Positions 61,662-64,000 of a stretch of 64,000 bases of DNA are shown here, one piece after another. This stretch comes from Primulina eburnea (Eukaryota > Streptophyta > Magnoliopsida > Lamiales > Gesneriaceae). Location: NCBI RefSeq assembly GCF_022965805.1, contig NC_133106.1, positions 36,755,913 to 36,819,912 of the forward strand, given 5' to 3'. Below the pieces are notes generated by a model that made no database searches, was not told the DNA's origin, and was given only the letters and a program-made list of their open reading frames with translations. Both the position numbers and the translations under genes were made by a program. The first letter of the stretch is position 1, and each line of letters begins with the position of its first letter.

Positions 61662-62639
61662 TCATCAAAAATTTGACTCAAGTTTTAAAAATAAAACGTT
61701 GTTTGATTATCCATATATATTGATTTATTATATCGATATCAGATATCTTTAATTTGTAAAGATGACATAATATAAAAAAGACTTGCAGATTATATCATGT
61801 ATCTTGTTATAGTGATTATGATATCTTTATGATTATTACAACAATCTTCTTGTTTTAATGTTCTTTTGTTCCTCGGTTGTCAATTTTCTTATAAATATAA
61901 TATGAGCAGGACCACACGTACTTTCAACTTTGTCTCCCAATTTAGTTAAAGTCAAGAATATCTTGTGGAAAATAAAGTCTACTCCAAAGTGATATTCATA
62001 CTTTTTTTTTCCGCATTTGAGTAATTTATTTGTAATATTAATTTACATCTATCAAATTCAAAATAAACAATGCTATAAAAAATTTAAATATCTGATTAAT
62101 TTTTTTATAATGAAAAAATAATTAATATTTGGGCTGAGAAAATACCCTTTTAATATTTGGAATTTCGAGGCGATACTGATGATAAAAATATATATTTTAT
62201 TTTATTATTGTCAAAATTGGAAATTGGAATTTAACAATTTATTTAAATAAAATAAAGGACATAATAAAATAAATGGATCAAAATAGTTGGTCAATGGTTA
62301 ACACATATCCTTGACTGTTACTAAACAGTCATTTGGATCAGAACACGTGGAACGGAGCAAAGATTATAAAAATGGCGACTGAAATCTTGTCACCAGAATT
62401 TGTTCTACTCTCGAATTTACGGAAGAGATCTCGAAAAATTCTCTCTCGCCCCGTTTTATTTTTTTAGCCTCAGTTAAAATTTCTTCCTGCATTGATTTGA
62501 ACCAAAATTTTTGTTTCTCGTCTTCGATTCTCCCCTTTTTTCGATCATTCAACGCCTCATTCGTGATATACATTTTTTCCGACAGAAAAACGTGGAAAAA
62601 CGAATAAAGATCCAATTTTTAGCTTCTGTGAGGTGAAAG
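61163..62639. other. Intergenic region and hexokinase promoter/leader
   Basis: 61195-61450 resembles a decayed Helitron (agaggacacc near the start, an ACACGTGT hairpin near 61397) but neither end is intact. The leader of the hexokinase gene probably covers 62390-62639, where base composition becomes more balanced. Confidence 0.4.
61619..61658. repeat. (AT)20 microsatellite
   Basis: An uninterrupted AT dinucleotide run of about 40 bases, likely length-polymorphic. Confidence 0.95.
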
Positions 62640-63928
<1,289 letters not shown>

Positions 63929-64000
63929 TAATTGCAGCAGATAAAGTATTTTTACCTCCAAGTTTTTTCATTAACTTGCATATCTTTAGTATTACATGAT

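Overview
The window is nuclear DNA of a flowering plant, most likely a eudicot and possibly an asterid. The genes carry GT-AG introns, the intergenic DNA is very AT-rich and full of small transposons, and every recognisable protein belongs to a plant family. No bacterial, organellar or viral gene was recognised. Gene models were built by hand from open reading frames, splice signals, phase bookkeeping and remembered family signatures. No alignment was run.

Layout. From left to right: an NDR1/HIN1-like (LEA-2) membrane protein cut by the left edge (1-685, minus); a USP-domain receptor-like cytoplasmic kinase of nine coding exons (2366-5368, minus), whose start codon is not visible; a gene-free stretch that contains a 4.35-kb foldback element (8359-12707) with a complete 350-bp TRIM retrotransposon (11319-11668) inserted in one arm; a short Helitron (17759-18034) abutting a PP2A B55 regulatory-subunit gene of 14 coding exons (18415-24513, plus) with a 32-residue upstream ORF; a Mutator-type MITE with a perfect 9-bp target duplication (26521-27346); an intronless Dof transcription factor (27944-28564, plus); a 1.97-kb non-autonomous Helitron (31464-33433); a 12-exon ELL-like elongation factor gene (34067-43376, plus) with a LINE fragment in intron 1; then four minus-strand genes: ESCRT-III CHMP1 (45459-46070), a PWWP-domain protein (47031-50735), a DUF868 protein (52473-53402) and a CHUP1/AR791-like coiled-coil protein (54431-56939); a MITE-rich gap; and the first three exons of a type-B hexokinase (62640 to the right edge, plus).

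The genes do not form a pathway. They are housekeeping and signalling genes: PP2A signalling, endosomal sorting, transcription and chromatin, organelle or actin association, glucose phosphorylation and sensing. Their order resembles, from memory, Arabidopsis chromosome 1 segments around At1g51690-At1g52080 and At1g17720-At1g17730.

The most unusual structure is the foldback element with arms of about 225-bp tandem repeats and the TRIM nested in it. Other points worth checking are an apparent 1-bp frameshift in the CHUP1-like gene, the missing start codon of the kinase, the uORF of the PP2A gene, and a dispersed MITE family whose ends are near-perfect palindromes.
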